Shown here one piece after another: positions 22,915 through 31,141 of a stretch of 48,209 nucleotides of DNA (positions are counted from its first letter, which is position 1; the number at the start of each line of letters is the position of its first letter). A program made the position numbers and the translations under genes. Below the pieces are notes generated by a model. It made no database searches. It saw only the letters and a program-made list of their open reading frames with translations, and was not told the origin of the DNA. Location: assembly GCF_000717185.1 (NCBI RefSeq), contig NZ_JNYE01000058.1:1-48209 (forward strand), given 5' to 3'. The stretch comes from Kitasatospora phosalacinea (GTDB lineage Bacteria > Actinomycetota > Actinomycetes > Streptomycetales > Streptomycetaceae).

Positions 22915-24402
22915 TCACCTCCCCGAGTTCGCTTCCCCGGTTTCGACCACGGCGCGCAGCAGGGAGGCCAGTTCGGCCTCCGTGGTGTGCGGGTTGAGCA
23001 GCGTGAGCTTGAGGCGGACCCGGCCCGGGCCGTGGCCGGGGAGTTCGGTGCGGCCGACCACGGCCCGGCCGGTGCGCAGCAGCCCGCGGCGGAGTTCGGC
23101 GTTGACGCGGTCGCTCCCGGCGGGGTCGGGGACGGCGTAGCGGAAGACCACGGTGGTCAGGACCGGGTCGCAGTGGAGTTCCAACTCGGGCGCGGCACGG
23201 ACGAGTTGGGCGGCCCGCAGGGCGTTCTCGTGGCAGCGGTCGACCAGCGCGCCGAGGCCGTCGCGGCCGAGGACCCGCAGGGTGGTGGCGAGTTTGAAGG
23301 CGTCGGGGCGGCGGGTGGTGCGCAGGGACTGGCCGAGCAGGCTGGGGTAGCCGGCCTCTTCGTCGTCGGCGGGGTTGAGATAGACGGCGCGGCGGGCGAG
23401 CGAGGCATAGGTGCGGGCCTCGCGGGCGAGGAAGACTCCGGCGGCGGCGGGCTGCCAGCCGAGTTTGTGCCAGTCGAGGGAGACGGAGTCGGCGCGGTCG
23501 ATGCCGTCGAGGAGCGGGGCGAGCCGCTTCGAGAAGAGGGCGCCGCCGCCGTAGGCGGCGTCGACGTGCAGCCAGGTGCCGTGGCGGGCGGCGAGGTCGG
23601 CGACGGCGCGCAGGGGGTCGACGGCGCCGGTGTCGGTGGTTCCGGCGGTGGCGACGACGGCGAGGGTGGTGGCGCCCTCCCAGCCCGCTTCGGCGAAGGC
23701 GTCGGCCAACGCGGCCGGGTCCATCCGGAGTTGGCGGTCGACGGGGACGGTGCGGACGGCGCGTTCGCCGAGGCCGAGCAGGGCGGCGGCGCGCTGGACG
23801 GAGAAGTGGGCGGCCTCGGAGGCCAGGATGCGGGGGCGGACGTTGCCCGGCAGGCCGTTCAACTCGACGTCGGGGCCCAGGCGTTGGTCGCGGGCCAGCA
23901 TCAGCCCCATCAGGTTGGACTCGGTGCCGCCGGTGGTCAGCACCCCGGCCGCCCGGTCGGGGCGGAAGCCGACCGACTCGGCGAGTTCGGCGAGCAGTTC
24001 GCTCTCCAGGGCGGTCGCGGCGGGGGCCTGGTCCCAGGAGTCCTGGGAGGGGTTGAGCGCGCTGACGGCGAGGTCGGCGGCGACCGCGACGGCCAGCGGC
24101 GGGCAGTGCAGGTGGGCGGCGCAGTGCGGGTCGGCCGGGTCGGCCGCGCCGTACGCCAGCAGTTCCGCCAACCGGCGCAGTGCGGCGGGCCCCCGGGCGT
24201 CGGCGAGGGCGTCCCGGACGGCGGCGGCGACCTCGGCCGGCGTGCCGGGCACGATCGGCCCGCCGCGGCGCCGGGCCCCGGCGGCGAGCCCGGCCAGTAC
24301 CTCGTCGACCAGCGGCCGCAGGGCCTCCGGTCCGGCGGCCCCGCCGGAGAGTCGGGCCGCCCCGCTGGTGTCCTGTCCGTCCATCTCCCCGCCCTCGTAC
24401 AT
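22915..24402 (-). CDS. ddc: L-2,4-diaminobutyrate decarboxylase (PLP group II)
   Basis: This is a pyridoxal-phosphate group II decarboxylase, 495 residues from ATG 24402. Visible are VLTTGGTESNLMGLMLARD, the pyridine-binding VDAAYGGG and the lysine in SLDWHKLGWQP (Lys about 313). The substrate is called from the neighbour: the gene lies directly after diaminobutyrate aminotransferase, a pairing known from Acinetobacter dat-ddc and rhizobactin-type siderophore loci. The product would be 1,3-diaminopropane. Start is uncertain: GTG 24453 would overlap the upstream stop, and ATG 24384 is also possible with GAGG upstream. Iron control is expected through the box before the first gene. Confidence 0.88.
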   Translation of the reverse strand: MYEGGEMDGQDTSGAARLSGGAAGPEALRPLVDEVLAGLAAGARRRGGPIVPGTPAEVAAAVRDALADARGPAALRRLAELLAYGAADPADPHCAAHLHCPPLAVAVAADLAVSALNPSQDSWDQAPAATALESELLAELAESVGFRPDRAAGVLTTGGTESNLMGLMLARDQRLGPDVELNGLPGNVRPRILASEAAHFSVQRAAALLGLGERAVRTVPVDRQLRMDPAALADAFAEAGWEGATTLAVVATAGTTDTGAVDPLRAVADLAARHGTWLHVDAAYGGGALFSKRLAPLLDGIDRADSVSLDWHKLGWQPAAAGVFLAREARTYASLARRAVYLNPADDEEAGYPSLLGQSLRTTRRPDAFKLATTLRVLGRDGLGALVDRCHENALRAAQLVRAAPELELHCDPVLTTVVFRYAVPDPAGSDRVNAELRRGLLRTGRAVVGRTELPGHGPGRVRLKLTLLNPHTTEAELASLLRAVVETGEANSGR

Positions 24403-24436
24403 TTCCGACCGTCCGTCATGTTCCTTTCGGAGGCTC

Positions 24437-25810
24437 CTACTTGTCGGCGCCACCCTGCCGCATCGCGAACTCGACGGCCTCGCAGAGGCGTTCGAGGACG
24501 GCTTCGGCCTGCTCGTCGGTGATGGTGAGCGGCGGCAGCAGGCGCAGGACGGCGTCGTGGCGGCCGCCGAGTTCGACGATCAGGCCGCGGGCCAGGCAGG
24601 CCTCGCGGACCCGGACGGCGAGGCGAGGGTCGGCGGGGCGGGCGCCGCAGCTGTCGGGTTCGCCCGCGGGGTCGACGAGTTCGACGCCGAGCATCAGGCC
24701 GCGGCCGCGGACGTCGCCGATCACGGGCAGGCGGTCGCGGGCGCCGTCGAGGCGGGCGGCGATCCGGGCGCCGACGGTCTCGGCGCGGGCGACCAGGCCG
24801 TTGGCGGCGACGTAGCGCAGGGTGGCGGCTCCGGCGGCCATGGCGAGGGTGTTGCCGCGGAAGGTGCCGGTGTGGGCGCCGGGCTGCCAGCCGTCGTACT
24901 CGTCGCGGTAGACCACGACGGCGAGCGGGAGGCTGCCGCCGATGGCCTTGGAGAGCACCATCGCGTCGGGTTCGACGCCGCTGTGCTCGACGGCCCACAT
25001 CCGTCCGGTGCGGCCGACGCCGGTCTGCACCTCGTCGAGGATCAGCGGGATGCCGCGCTCGGCGGTGATCCGGCGCATCTCGCGCAGCCAGGCGTCGGGG
25101 GCGGGGACGACGCCGCCCTCGCCCTGCACGGGCTCCAGGATCATCGCGGCGGGCGGGAGCACGCCGCCGGACGGGTCGTCGAGGAGGCGCTCGGTGTAGG
25201 CGGCGGCGAGTTCGGCGCCGCGCTCGCCGCCGACGCCGAACGGGCAGCGGTAGGCGTACGGGTAGGGCAGCCGGGTGACTTCGCCGCCGCTGGGCAGCGG
25301 GGCCTTGACGGCGGTGTTGCCGGTGACGGCGAGGGCCCCGGCGGTCATGCCGTGGTAGGCGCCGGTGAAGGCGAGGGCGCCGCGGCGGCCGGTGGCGGTC
25401 TGCATGAGCTTGAGGGCGGCCTCGACGGCGTCCGTCCCGGCCGGGCCGCAGAAGTGGATCCGGGACCTGGCGGCGAACTTCTCCGGGAGGCTCTCCAGCA
25501 GGGCGGTGGTGAAGTCGTCCTTCTCGGCGGTGGCGAGGTCGAGCAGGTGCAGCGGGGCGCCGCTGTCCAGGCTGCGGCGGATCGCTTCGAGCACCACGGG
25601 GTGGTTGTGGCCGAGGGCGAGGGTGCCCGCGCCGGAGAGGCAGTCGAGGTAGCGGCGTCCGTCGGCGCCCTCCACGGTCATGCCGTTCGCGCGCACCGGG
25701 ACGATCGGGAAGGACCGGGCGTAGGTGCGGGCGGCCGATTCGCGGATGCGCTGGCGGCGCAGGATCGCGTCGCCGGCCGGTGCGGCGGCGGTGCCGACGG
25801 TGAGGGTCAC
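24437..25810 (-). CDS. dat: Diaminobutyrate-2-oxoglutarate aminotransferase
   Basis: The 457-residue class III aminotransferase has YLDCLSGAGTLALGHNHPVV at the N terminus, FTGAYHGMTAGALAVTGN mid-protein, LILDEVQTGVGRTG around 257-269 and the PLP lysine in VLSKAIGG (Lys288). The long YAYRCPFG insert matches diaminobutyrate aminotransferases. It makes L-2,4-diaminobutyrate from aspartate semialdehyde and glutamate; an EctB role is unlikely because no ectA or ectC is beside it. Start is the GTG at 25810 with GGGAG upstream. First gene of a two-gene operon; an iron box lies 22 bp upstream. Confidence 0.92.
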   Translation of the reverse strand: MTLTVGTAAAPAGDAILRRQRIRESAARTYARSFPIVPVRANGMTVEGADGRRYLDCLSGAGTLALGHNHPVVLEAIRRSLDSGAPLHLLDLATAEKDDFTTALLESLPEKFAARSRIHFCGPAGTDAVEAALKLMQTATGRRGALAFTGAYHGMTAGALAVTGNTAVKAPLPSGGEVTRLPYPYAYRCPFGVGGERGAELAAAYTERLLDDPSGGVLPPAAMILEPVQGEGGVVPAPDAWLREMRRITAERGIPLILDEVQTGVGRTGRMWAVEHSGVEPDAMVLSKAIGGSLPLAVVVYRDEYDGWQPGAHTGTFRGNTLAMAAGAATLRYVAANGLVARAETVGARIAARLDGARDRLPVIGDVRGRGLMLGVELVDPAGEPDSCGARPADPRLAVRVREACLARGLIVELGGRHDAVLRLLPPLTITDEQAEAVLERLCEAVEFAMRQGGADK

Positions 25811-25831
25811 AGCAGGAACTCCCTTGCGAAG

Positions 25832-25850
25832 TTAGGTGAGCCTAACCTTA
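25832..25850. promoter_or_regulatory. DmdR/IdeR-type iron box
   Basis: TTAGGTGAGCCTAACCTTA on the plus strand is, read from the minus strand, TAAGGTTAGGCTCACCTAA. That differs from the classic Streptomyces iron box by one base. It lies 22 bp before the aminotransferase start and so should shut off the diaminobutyrate pair when iron is plentiful. The site is symmetric and could also influence the divergent methyltransferase at 26014. Confidence 0.9.
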
Positions 25851-26013
25851 GCTTCGGGGGTTCGGCGATTGCCGCCACCAGGCCCTCGGATCACCCGTCC
25901 GGGTGAGCGGATTCCCCCGCCCGCTCCCCACCCAGCCCCTGCTGGACACCCCCACCCCTCCAACGAGCCGGAACGCGACGGGTCACGGCCCGCCCCCGAG
26001 TAGCCTCCCGTCC

Positions 26014-26622
26014 ATGGACACCACCGCCGCCCACGCCCGCGAACTCGCCGAGACCCGGGCCTTCTTCGCCGAGCGCGCCGCCACCTGGGACAGCAAGTAC
26101 CCGGACGACAGCCCGCGCTACGCCGCCGCGATCGCCGACACCGGCCTGGCCCCCGGCGGCTTCGTGGTCGACGCGGGCTGCGGCACCGGCCGCGCCCTCC
26201 CGCTGCTGCGCGCCGCCGTCGGCCCGGACGGCACCGTCCTCGGCGTCGACCTGACGCCCGAGATGCTGGCGCAGGCCGCCGCGCACCGCGCCGACGCCGC
26301 CCTGCTGCAGGCCGACTGCACCCGGCTGCCGCTGCCCGACGCGGTCGCCGACCTGGTCTTCGGCGCGGGCCTGGTCTCCCACCTCCCCGGCCCGGCCGCG
26401 GGCCTGCGCGAACTCGCCCGGGTCACCCGCCCCGGCGGCCGCCTCGCCCTGTTCCACCCGCTCGGCCGCGCCGCCCTCGCCGCCCGCAAGGGCCGCCCGC
26501 TCACCCCCGACGACCTGCGCGCCCGCGAGCACCTCTTCCCGCTGCTCGCCGCCAACGGCTGGACCCCGCTGTCCTACACCGACGAGCCGGCCCGCTACCT
26601 GGTGCTGGCCGAGCGGCGGTGA
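26014..26622 (+). CDS. Class I SAM-dependent methyltransferase
   Basis: The 202-residue product has the Rossmann-like methyltransferase fold: motif I VVDAGCGTGRALPLL, the acidic end of beta-2 in VLGVDLTPEMLAQA, ADCTRLPLPDAVADLVFGAGLVSHL (motifs II-III) and RVTRPGGRLALFHP. The C terminus has no substrate-specific signature. It is cytoplasmic. The ATG at 26014 is preceded by TAGCCT (26001-26006) with 7 nt between, so the mRNA is probably leaderless. It shares its upstream region with the iron-controlled aminotransferase but lies about 160 bp from the iron box. It converges with the response regulator gene, 7 bp away. Confidence 0.9.
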   Translation: MDTTAAHARELAETRAFFAERAATWDSKYPDDSPRYAAAIADTGLAPGGFVVDAGCGTGRALPLLRAAVGPDGTVLGVDLTPEMLAQAAAHRADAALLQADCTRLPLPDAVADLVFGAGLVSHLPGPAAGLRELARVTRPGGRLALFHPLGRAALAARKGRPLTPDDLRAREHLFPLLAANGWTPLSYTDEPARYLVLAERR

Positions 26623-26629
26623 GCAGGTC

Positions 26630-27322
26630 TCAGGCGTCCTTCCAGCGGTAGCCGAGTTCGGGGCGGCCGACCTGGCCGTAGCGGGGTTCGCGGGTGGCGC
26701 GGCCGGTGGTGACCAGGTGTTCGAGGTAGCGGCGGGCGGTGATCCGGGAGACGCCGGTGGCCTCGGCGGCGGTGCTGGCGGAGAGGCCGTCGGGGGCGGT
26801 GCGCAGGGCGGTGGCGAGGGTGTCGAGGGTGTCGGCGGCCAGGCCCTTGGGGAGGCTGCTGCGGTCGGTGCCGCGGAGCAGGGCGAGGGCCCGGTCGACC
26901 TCGTCCTGGCCGAGCGCCTGGCCGGGGCGGTCGAGGTCGGCCCGGTAGCGGGCGTACTGGCGCAGGCGGTCGCCGAGGGCGGCGGCGCCGAAGGGCTTCA
27001 GCAGGTACTGGACGACGCCCGCGCTGACGGCCCGGCGGACGACGGCGAGGTCGCGGGCGGAGGTGACCGCGATGACGTCGGCGCCGTGCCCGGCGGCGCG
27101 CAGCGCGGCGCACAGCTGCAGGCCGTGGCCGTCGGGGAGGTGGAGGTCGAGCAGCAGCAGGTCGACGGGGGCGTGGGCGTCCAGGGCGCGGAGGGCGGCG
27201 GCGCGGGAGTGCGCGACGGCGGCGAGGGCGAAGCCGGGGGTGCGGGCGACGTAGCGGGCGTGGGCGTCGGCGGCGACGGGGTCGTCCTCGACGACCAGGA
27301 CGCGGATGGGCCGGCCGGTCAC
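26630..27322 (-). CDS. Response regulator, CitB/DcuR family
   Basis: The 230-residue product has a receiver domain (1-125: RVLVVEDDPVAADAHARYV, phospho-Asp in LLLLDLHLPDG, Lys in LLKPFG). The output domain has a helix-turn-helix: SASTAAEATGVSRITARRYLEHLV, then a wing TGRATREPRYGQVGRPELGYRW. This is the CitB/DctR type that partners kinases sensing C4-dicarboxylates or citrate. The start is the GTG at 27322, overlapping the kinase stop by 4 nt. Expected to activate the divergent dctA. Confidence 0.93.
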   Translation of the reverse strand: MTGRPIRVLVVEDDPVAADAHARYVARTPGFALAAVAHSRAAALRALDAHAPVDLLLLDLHLPDGHGLQLCAALRAAGHGADVIAVTSARDLAVVRRAVSAGVVQYLLKPFGAAALGDRLRQYARYRADLDRPGQALGQDEVDRALALLRGTDRSSLPKGLAADTLDTLATALRTAPDGLSASTAAEATGVSRITARRYLEHLVTTGRATREPRYGQVGRPELGYRWKDA

Positions 27323-28953
27323 GGGGCGCCCGCCCCGGTGCGCTGGAGCGGGAGCCGGACGGTGAGCACGGCGCCGGGCCCGTTCCCGCCCTCGCCGCCC
27401 CGGCCGATCCGGACCTCGCCGCCGTTGCGGCGGGCGGTCTGGGCGACCAGGGCGAGGCCGAGGCCGCGGCCGTGCTGCTTGGTGGTCCAGCCGCGGCGGA
27501 AGACGTCCTCGGCGGCGGCGGGGTCGACGCCGGGGCCGGTGTCGGCGACCCGCAGCAGCAGGTGGCCGTCCTCGGTGCGGGCGGTGACGGCGACCGCGGG
27601 GGCGGCGTGGGCGGCGTTCTCGATCGCGGCGTCCACGGCGTTGTCGAGCAGGTTGCCGAGCAGGGTGACCAGGTCGCGCGGGGTGAGGCGGTCGGGGAGC
27701 ACGCCGTCGTCGATCCGGCTGTCCTCGGTGAGGGCGAGGTCGACGCCGCGTTCGGCGGCCTGGGCGGCCTTGCCCAGCAGCAGGGCGGCGAGCACGGGTT
27801 CGGCGACGGCGCCGACGACCTGGTCGGTGAGCCGCTGGGCGAGGGCGAGTTCGGCGGTGGCGAACTCCACCGCCTCGCGGTGGCGGCCGAGTTCGATCAG
27901 CGAGACGACGGCGTGCAGCCGGTTGGCGGCCTCGTGGGCCTGCGCGTCGAGCGCCGCGGCGATGCCCCGGACGTTGTCCAACTCCCCGGTGAGCCCCTGG
28001 AGTTCGGTGTGGTCGCGGAGGGTGACGACGCTGCCGAGGCCGGGGCCGACCGGGGAGGTGTTGAGCAGCACGACGCGTTCGGCGGTCAGGTGCACCTCGT
28101 CCCGGACGGGTTCGCCGCTCTCCAGCGCCCGGGTGAGCGATCCCGGCAGGTCGAGCTGACGAACCGTCAACCCGTCCGGATCGTGCGCCAGTTGGAGGAG
28201 TTCGCGGGCGGCGTCGTTGCACAGCAGGACGCGGTGCCCGCGGTCGAGCAGCACCAGCCCCTCGCGGACGGAGTGCAGCGTCGCCTGGTGGTAGTCGTAC
28301 AGGTGGGCGAGCTGTTCGGCGTCCATGCCGTGGGTGTGCCGCCGCAGCCGGGCGGCGAGCAGGTAGCTGGCGGTGGCGCCGAGGGCGAGCGCGGCGGCGG
28401 CGACGCCGGTGAGGGCGAGCAGCGGGGTGCGCAGCCGGGCGGTGATGCTGTCGACGGTGATGCCCGCGCTGACCAGGGCGACCACCCGGTGCCGCTCGTC
28501 GAGGACGGGGGTGACGACGCGGACGGACGGGCCGAGGGTGCCGGTGTACGTCTCGTGCTGGGTCTGCCCGGCGCGGGCCCGGTCGGTGTGGCCGAGGAAG
28601 GGCCGGCCGATCCGGGCCGGGTCGGGGTGGGTCCAGCGGGTGCCGTCGGGGGCCATCACGGTGATGAAGTCGACGCCGGTGTCGGTGCGGACCTTCTCGG
28701 CGTACGGCTGCAGGACGGTGCTGGGGTCGGGCCGGGCGGCGGCCTCCCGGACGGTGGGGGTGTCGGCGACGGCGAGGGCGACGGCGGTGGCCTGCCGGAG
28801 GGCGGCGTCCTCGGCGCGGTGCGCGGTGGACAGGTAGGCCAGGACGGCGCCGCCCGCGACCACGGCGGCGACGATCACCACCTGGACGGCGAACAGCCGT
28901 CCGGCCAGGCTGCGCCGGCGGCGGCGCGGGGGCGGCGGGCCGGTCGGGTGCAT
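27319..28953 (-). CDS. Sensor histidine kinase, CitA/DcuS family
   Basis: The 544-residue kinase has an N-terminal membrane helix (LFAVQVVIVAAVVAGGAVLAYL) and an extracytoplasmic PAS domain with the family marks VDFITVMAPDGTRWTHPDPARIGRPF. A second helix follows (LLALTGVAAAALALGATASYLLA). Then come a cytoplasmic PAS (HSVREGLVLLDRGHRVLLCNDAAREL) and the DHp helix with DAQAHEAANRLHAVVSLIELG, whose His is the phosphorylation site. The ATPase domain has NLLDNAVDAAIE and VADTGPGVDP. It should sense C4-dicarboxylate or citrate outside the cell. Start is the ATG at 28953; CACACT lies 7 nt ahead and may be a leaderless -10. Divergent from dctA. Confidence 0.93.
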   Translation of the reverse strand: MHPTGPPPPRRRRRSLAGRLFAVQVVIVAAVVAGGAVLAYLSTAHRAEDAALRQATAVALAVADTPTVREAAARPDPSTVLQPYAEKVRTDTGVDFITVMAPDGTRWTHPDPARIGRPFLGHTDRARAGQTQHETYTGTLGPSVRVVTPVLDERHRVVALVSAGITVDSITARLRTPLLALTGVAAAALALGATASYLLAARLRRHTHGMDAEQLAHLYDYHQATLHSVREGLVLLDRGHRVLLCNDAARELLQLAHDPDGLTVRQLDLPGSLTRALESGEPVRDEVHLTAERVVLLNTSPVGPGLGSVVTLRDHTELQGLTGELDNVRGIAAALDAQAHEAANRLHAVVSLIELGRHREAVEFATAELALAQRLTDQVVGAVAEPVLAALLLGKAAQAAERGVDLALTEDSRIDDGVLPDRLTPRDLVTLLGNLLDNAVDAAIENAAHAAPAVAVTARTEDGHLLLRVADTGPGVDPAAAEDVFRRGWTTKQHGRGLGLALVAQTARRNGGEVRIGRGGEGGNGPGAVLTVRLPLQRTGAGAP

Positions 28954-29120
28954 GGCGACCAGTGTGCACGCCCGGGGCCGGTGCGCGCAGGGCCCGGGGC
29001 GCGGCGTGAACGCTATGACCGCAAGCGTGCCCGGGCCGCGTCCCGGCCGGATAGTCGTGCGCGGCCCGCCCCACCCGCGGGTCCGAGACGTGACCGGCCT
29101 ACGGCGAAGGAGCCGCGAGC

Positions 29121-30494
29121 ATGGAACCGACCCAGCACGGAGCACCGTCCGGTGCGCGCAGGCCGGACCGCACCCACTACCTGTACCTGGCGGTGATCGC
29201 CGCGGTGGTCGCGGGCGTGGTGGTGGGGTTGGCGGCGCCGGGGTTCGCGGTGGAGCTGAAGCCGGTGGGCACCGGGTTCGTCAACCTGATCAAGATGATG
29301 ATCTCCCCGGTGATCTTCTGCACGATCGTGCTGGGCGTCGGCTCGGTCGGCCGGGCCGCGAAGGTCGGCCGGGTCGGCGGCCTGGCCCTGGGCTACTTCC
29401 TGCTGACCTCGACGGTGGCGCTCGGCATCGGCCTGCTGGTCGGCAACCTGCTGGAGCCCGGCAGCGGGCTGCACCTGACCGCGGCGCTCGCCAGGTCCGG
29501 CCACGCGCAGGCCGCGGCGGGCGCGGAGTCGACCACCGAGTTCCTGCTCGGGATCGTCCCGACCACCCTGGTGTCGGCGCTGACCGCGGGCCAGGTGCTG
29601 CAGACCCTGCTGGTGGCGCTGCTGGTCGGGTTCGCGCTGCAGGCGATGGGCAGCGCCGGGGCGCCGGTGCTGCGCGGGGTGGAGCACCTGCAGCGGCTGG
29701 TGTTCAAGGTGATGTCGATGATCATGTGGGTGGCTCCGGTCGGCGCGTTCGGCGCGATGGCGGCGGTGGTCGGGGCGACCGGCACGGCGGCGCTGAAGAG
29801 CCTCGCCGTGATCATGGTCGGCTTCTACGCCACCTGCGTGCTGTTCGTGGTCGTGGTGCTGGGCCTGCTGCTGCGGCTGGCCGCCGGGGTGAACGTGTTC
29901 GCGCTGCTGCGCTACCTCGGGCGGGAGTTCCTGCTGATCCTCTCCACCTCCTCCTCGGAGAGCGCGCTGCCCCGGCTGATCGCCAAGATGGAGCACCTCG
30001 GGGTGAGCCGCCCGGTGGTCGGCATCACCGTGCCGACCGGCTACAGCTTCAACCTGGACGGCACCGCGATCTACCTCACGATGGCGTCGATCTTCGTCTC
30101 GGAGGCGATGGACAGGCCGATGTCGCTGGGCGAGCAGCTCTCCCTGCTGCTGTTCATGGTGCTCGCCTCCAAGGGCGCGGCGGGCGTGACCGGCGCGGGC
30201 CTGGCCACCCTGGCGGGCGGCCTGCAGTCGCACCGGCCGGAACTCGTCGACGGCGTCGGCCTGGTCGTCGGCATCGACCGCTTCATGTCGGAGGCCCGGG
30301 CGCTCACCAACTTCGCGGGCAACGCGGTCGCCACCGTCCTGATCGGGCACTGGACCGGCGAACTCGACCGCGACCGGCTGGCCGCCGTGCTGTCCGGCGC
30401 CCTCCCCTACGACGAGGGCGCGGCCGCGGCGGCCGTCGACCTGCCCGCGCAGGGCGGCGCACCGGCCGCGGAGCAGCCCGTCACCGGCTCCTGA
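29121..30494 (+). CDS. dctA: C4-dicarboxylate:cation symporter DctA
   Basis: The 457-residue DAACS-family transporter has about eight transmembrane segments and the two hairpin signatures: STSSSESALPRLIAKME (re-entrant loop HP1) and PTGYSFNLDGTAIYLT (TM7). HP2 is SKGAAGVTGAG, and the final helix has NFAGNAVATVLIG. It should import succinate, fumarate or malate with cations. Length and motifs match DctA rather than glutamate carriers, though the family overlaps. Start is the ATG at 29121 with AAGGAG 9 nt upstream. The CitA/CitB-type pair divergent from it is its likely regulator. Its last 14 bp overlap the convergent gene. Confidence 0.93.
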   Translation: MEPTQHGAPSGARRPDRTHYLYLAVIAAVVAGVVVGLAAPGFAVELKPVGTGFVNLIKMMISPVIFCTIVLGVGSVGRAAKVGRVGGLALGYFLLTSTVALGIGLLVGNLLEPGSGLHLTAALARSGHAQAAAGAESTTEFLLGIVPTTLVSALTAGQVLQTLLVALLVGFALQAMGSAGAPVLRGVEHLQRLVFKVMSMIMWVAPVGAFGAMAAVVGATGTAALKSLAVIMVGFYATCVLFVVVVLGLLLRLAAGVNVFALLRYLGREFLLILSTSSSESALPRLIAKMEHLGVSRPVVGITVPTGYSFNLDGTAIYLTMASIFVSEAMDRPMSLGEQLSLLLFMVLASKGAAGVTGAGLATLAGGLQSHRPELVDGVGLVVGIDRFMSEARALTNFAGNAVATVLIGHWTGELDRDRLAAVLSGALPYDEGAAAAAVDLPAQGGAPAAEQPVTGS

Positions 30495-30906
30495 GCCAGT
30501 CCAGGTAGGACGGGCCGAACGGCCAGCGCGGCATCGGGTCGCAGTCCGGCTCCACCCCCGCCGGGACGTCCGCCGGGGCGCCCATGCCGTACGCGTACAG
30601 CGCGGCCAGGGCGTACCCGGCCACCAGCAGCACCGGCCACAGCCACCAGGAGCTGCCCTTCAGCCGGGCCAGCGGGGCGGCGACCAGCAGCACCGCCAGC
30701 ACGCAGACCGCCATCGCCGCCGCCTTCGGCCAGAACCGGCCCGGCAGCCCCTCGGCGTTCTGCGTCAGGCACCAGTGCCAGGCCTCGTTGGAGAGGCCGC
30801 TGCCGCGCAGCGCCGCCCACACCCCGAACGCCACCGCCAGCGGAACCCAGGCGCACCCGTTCGCCGGCACCCGCCAGCCCTTCCAGTCCAGCACCTTCGT
30901 CCCCAT
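30481..30906 (-). CDS. Small membrane protein, unknown function
   Basis: The product has 141 residues from ATG 30906 (GGAGG 4-5 nt upstream; ATG 30930 is an alternative). It has three hydrophobic segments: WVPLAVAFGVWAAL, AAAMAVCVLAVLLVAAPLA and WWLWPVLLVAGYALAALYAYGM. A Cys/Trp-containing loop (NEAWHWCLTQNAEGLPGRFWPK) lies between the first two. The C terminus is DCDPMPRWPFGPSYLDWL. No family recognised. Its 3' end overlaps dctA by 14 bp on the other strand. Confidence 0.75.
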   Translation of the reverse strand: MGTKVLDWKGWRVPANGCAWVPLAVAFGVWAALRGSGLSNEAWHWCLTQNAEGLPGRFWPKAAAMAVCVLAVLLVAAPLARLKGSSWWLWPVLLVAGYALAALYAYGMGAPADVPAGVEPDCDPMPRWPFGPSYLDWLRSR

Positions 30907-30980
30907 CGGGCCTCCGCTCGTGTCGATCAACCACCTCCACGCGAACGGGGGTTCGACGGTTCCCGGCGGGAGAGCCCCTT

Positions 30981-31130
30981 CAGGGGCCCGGGGAACGGCG
31001 GGCCCGGGCCTGCGCGGGGTTCACTGCCGTTGCGCGCATCGGCTTCCGGTTCCCCCGAAGACACGCAGCAGCACGAACCTTCGACGGGCCCCGGTCGTCA
31101 GCAGCACGGACTCGCCGTTCCCCGAACCCC
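30981..31130. repeat. Long intergenic palindromic element, copy B (GGGGAACGGCG type)
   Basis: CAGGGGCCCGGGGAACGGCG (30981-31000) pairs with CGCCGTTCCCCG-AA-CCCC (31113-31130) with a two-base mismatch. The 112-nt middle can fold further. It lies directly 3' of the minus-strand gene ending at 31142 and probably works as a terminator. Its core differs from copy A (GGGGAACTGCGCG) and matches copy C at 35843. Confidence 0.75.
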
Positions 31131-31141
31131 CGCGAGCCCTC

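Noticed and set aside
22915..25810. Ectoine biosynthesis (EctB) for the aminotransferase
   Set aside because: No ectA or ectC is adjacent, and a decarboxylase plus iron box point to diaminopropane.
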